A stretch of DNA of 64,000 nt, taken from Streblospio benedicti (lineage: Eukaryota; Annelida; Polychaeta; Spionida; Spionidae). Under the pieces are notes generated by a model. That model had not been told where the DNA came from. It saw only the letters and a program-made list of their open reading frames with translations, and did no database searches. The stretch lies in contig CM032663.1 of the NCBI GenBank assembly GCA_019095985.1, forward strand, positions 41,393,862 to 41,457,861. The letters are read 5' to 3'. Positions 61,451 through 64,000 of this stretch are shown here, piece after piece; positions within the stretch are counted from its first letter, which is position 1; each line of letters starts with the position of its first letter. The translations under genes were made by a program, and so were the position numbers.

Positions 61451-63189
61451 GTTTTTGGTTATCATCACAACGACACAAGTGACAGGCCCGTAGCTAGGAA
61501 GCAAATGAGATTTGTAAGGCCCTTTGAAAATTGTAATCTAACATAACAAAAAACAAGTGAAGCGAGTGCCAAATTCAGTTTGGGCGTTTGTTGTCCAGAA
61601 TTATTTTCTTATGAAGGAGATAGCATGATTATCTTATGAATGAGATAACAAAATCAAACGTGGACATCATGTAAATTATCTCTCATGTTGTTTTTTTTCT
61701 GAATTCCTTGCTGACTTGCTGGCTTGCAGGTCACAATTTGAGAGCCCATATCATGATATGACATCCCATTCCTGCTGTATTTCCATATTTTAGGGCGTAG
61801 GCAGTTATTTTATTCAAACATGATTTGAAGGGGCGCTGGAATGAGGAATGGACTTCTTTAAGGGAGGCGTTCATTATCTCAAACCCACACGTAGTTAAAA
61901 AATCATAATCATCGTACAATCCCCCGCCCCCCTAATTTGACATATTATAAATGAAATTATATCAGAGATTTACAGGAAGAGATATGGTCTGTATATAGTT
62001 GGTGATATATTGATAAAAAAATCTATTCATGACTTCAAGTGAATCATTTTAACACGAAATATTACATTCTGTATCAGAACAATGTGGGGCATAAAATATG
62101 GCATATACTATAAGCATGTGTATCTGATGATAAACACACGCATAGTTATACCATAAATAATGTATCAAAGCTTTCAAGATGGCAATTATTATGTCACATC
62201 TTTATCACCTACATCTACATCAGTTATATTATAACAGACCAATTTCATACAAATAGAACAATTGACATTTCTTAATTCAACTCATTTGATATTCCTGTCT
62301 GATTGTACAATGTATTATATTATGCATGGTTTGAAATAGACAAATGCTGTATCTTAATAATTCATTATGTAACCGATGCAATCAACGCATTACTAATGAC
62401 AATAATCATGGTAATGGAATGTGCATAAAAAGGATTTCTTTATGTGCACAAATAAGAGCCGAAAATAGATGGATGAACTCTATTGATAAAGGATGTACGC
62501 ACATGTAGGTATTAATTATTTACAATCCTGAAAGCCTAAAATTGTCAGGTGTTGATAACGCTTGTGATCGGCTCATAGGAATCGTTTTCATACTCTATGT
62601 ACAAGAGGATCGCCGTATCAAGACAATCTAGGGGGTAAGGTCAACAGAGAAGAGGTCTCTTAGAATTGTTTCCTCACAGAATTTTGGTAAGGCCATGGCC
62701 TTAGGGCCTCAGCCCTTCCTACGAGCCTGAGTGTTTAAAACAGACATCGTGTTATAACAACAAACAGTGACTGTACCGTGACAACCAAATGAAACTGACA
62801 GGGTGACAGAATATTTGACTATTTTCTATCAATTTAATCCACTTTAGATTTTGTAATGTATGCAAGTTTGATATTTTATTTGGTTGAATGTTTATTCTAA
62901 AACATTTTGATGAACCGGTTCATGTACGTTTGAAATTAATTAATTAATTAATTAATTACTAAAAAGTTTATTTATTTTTTGCCGGACCGGGTCGTGGCTA
63001 TGTGGATCATATACCTTTCCCCAAAGTTCTTCAAGACAACATGCCTCTTAACGTTTACATCCAGCACCGAGGAAAGACCATAACTGGTGGAATCCATCAA
63101 CCCTGACAACCCCTCCACTATCATGTTTTATTTTCATTTAAAAAGAGAGGTTGGTCAAATGTAACAGTTGCACAGCACAATCCAGCTCC

Positions 63190-63430
63190 ACTTATTTGAG
63201 AACAAAGTACAATGCACATGCTATGCAAACAATATTGGGAGTAAAGATTTCAGCGGCATTGAACTGGGGTGATCATGTCAATACTATAACAAAGAATGCT
63301 AACAGTTGTCTTGGTTTCCTTAGCTGGAACCTGCAAGGTTGCCCACGGAGACTGAAAAAGACAGCCTATATTTCCATAATACAATCTAGCCTCTATTTGG
63401 GATCCATACCTCTGCGATTATATTTATAGA
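63190..63430 (+). mobile_element. LINE reverse-transcriptase fragment (jockey/CR1-like)
   Basis: The frame reads ILGVKISAALNWGDHVNTIT then KNANSCLGFLSWNLQGCPRR and LKKTAYISIIQSSL. This is the well-known segment following the RT catalytic core in jockey/CR1-type LINEs (YLGV.I...L.W..HI......A...LGFL.RNL..CP...K..AY..LVRS.LEY). It is truncated at both ends. Confidence 0.8.
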
Positions 63431-64000
63431 TTTTTGTCTCATTTTCCGGTTTTAAATGATCCAATCAAACACTGGCGCCACTGGCTCCTACCTTGACCTT
63501 GCACAGCTGACGTTATAAATGTAAACAAACATCTGTCAAAAAGTCATCCCGAATCTACAGCCTTCATTTTGATGGTAATGGGGAATTTCCTACAAAGTTT
63601 GACCCTGGTGAATCAATCTCCATGATAAACTCTTACCTGTTGTCTGTCATGTTATCAATTATCCAATTGTAAATATCGAGTAAAAGCACTGTTTAATGTG
63701 GTGAATTCACACTTCGAAAAGTCTGCCATTTTGTCTCTTATGTCAACAGTTATACAGGGACTAATCAGTACTTCAATCCGATTTAAAAGTGCTCCCAGCA
63801 GAGCTGAACCAATGCGACTAACGTTGATTAGGTATTAATTGATGTTCAATTAATAAAGGGAGATGCCTCATTTCATTAACTGCCCGTGACACCACAAACA
63901 CACCCACGTTTAAAATATGTATTTTCTAAAAACAGTACTTCAATCTATATATAATAGTAAACTATTTAAAATCTGTCACAGTACAATTAACACATACATT

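Larger units (their letters stand above)
58144..64000. other. Intron or 3' region without supported host exons
   Basis: No exon continuing the ANKRD26-like coiled coil in phase 2 could be found. The stretch holds copy 2 of the 350-bp repeat, decayed minus-strand coding sequence (58.8-61.4 kb), an (ATTA)n microsatellite at about 62938-62958 and a LINE piece near 63.2 kb. Confidence 0.6.

Noticed and set aside
1-64000. CRISPR arrays, bacterial operons, rRNA genes
   Set aside because: No regularly spaced identical repeats with unique spacers, no ribosome-binding-site-led gene runs and no rRNA-like conserved stretches. The gene structure is eukaryotic throughout.
1-64000. LTR retroelements, retroviruses or Polinton-type elements
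   Set aside because: No paired long direct repeats with TG...CA ends and no capsid, integrase or envelope-like text were recognised.

Overview
This window is AT-rich, intron-rich animal DNA. Coding segments are short, have clean GT-AG borders, and are separated by introns of 0.1 to 10 kb. Two animal gene families are recognisable, with no bacterial-style operons. The families and the mobile-element mix (tRNA-derived SINE, LINEs, a Penelope-like element, hAT and TA-type MITEs) fit a marine invertebrate, possibly an invertebrate deuterostome. The species cannot be fixed from sequence alone. There is one 100-base assembly gap at 4372-4471.

Plus strand, about 0.3-58.1 kb: roughly 50 exons of one very large gene of the ANKRD26/CCDC144 family (ankyrin-repeat plus coiled-coil). 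The ankyrin repeats expected at the N-terminus would lie upstream of the window, and the last exons were not found. About 2,200 codons are visible. The order is: an acidic, probably disordered region with a repeated Trp-Asp-Ser type motif spread over many phase-0 exons (0.3-17 kb); a 1.3 kb exon with internal IKPLK repeats (11.3-12.6 kb); a Glu/Lys/Arg-rich helical exon (17.3-17.7 kb); a long coiled coil (29-46 kb); and the family's most conserved C-terminal coiled coil (55.5-58.1 kb).

Minus strand, 46.9-51.1 kb: a complete nine-exon gene for a DEG/ENaC/ASIC-type sodium channel (about 567 residues) lies inside the 9.7 kb plus-strand intron 45790-55500. It has TM1, the Cys-rich extracellular domain, and TM2 with a Gly-Ile-Ser filter. 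The two genes are therefore nested and antisense.

The remaining DNA is intron carrying many mobile-element fossils. These include a 129-bp tRNA-type SINE with 14-bp target duplications (24.3 kb), a 1.2-kb hAT-like element inserted into one copy of a tandem duplication (25.8-27.0 kb), and a 300-bp foldback element (14.0-14.3 kb). There are also LINE pieces (18.0, 33.4 and 63.2 kb), a Penelope-like fossil (42.5-43.5 kb), several MITEs, a 350-bp repeat present at 54.7 and 59.3 kb, and unidentified decayed coding sequence on the minus strand at 58.8-61.4 kb. From 58.2 kb to the end no host exon is supported.
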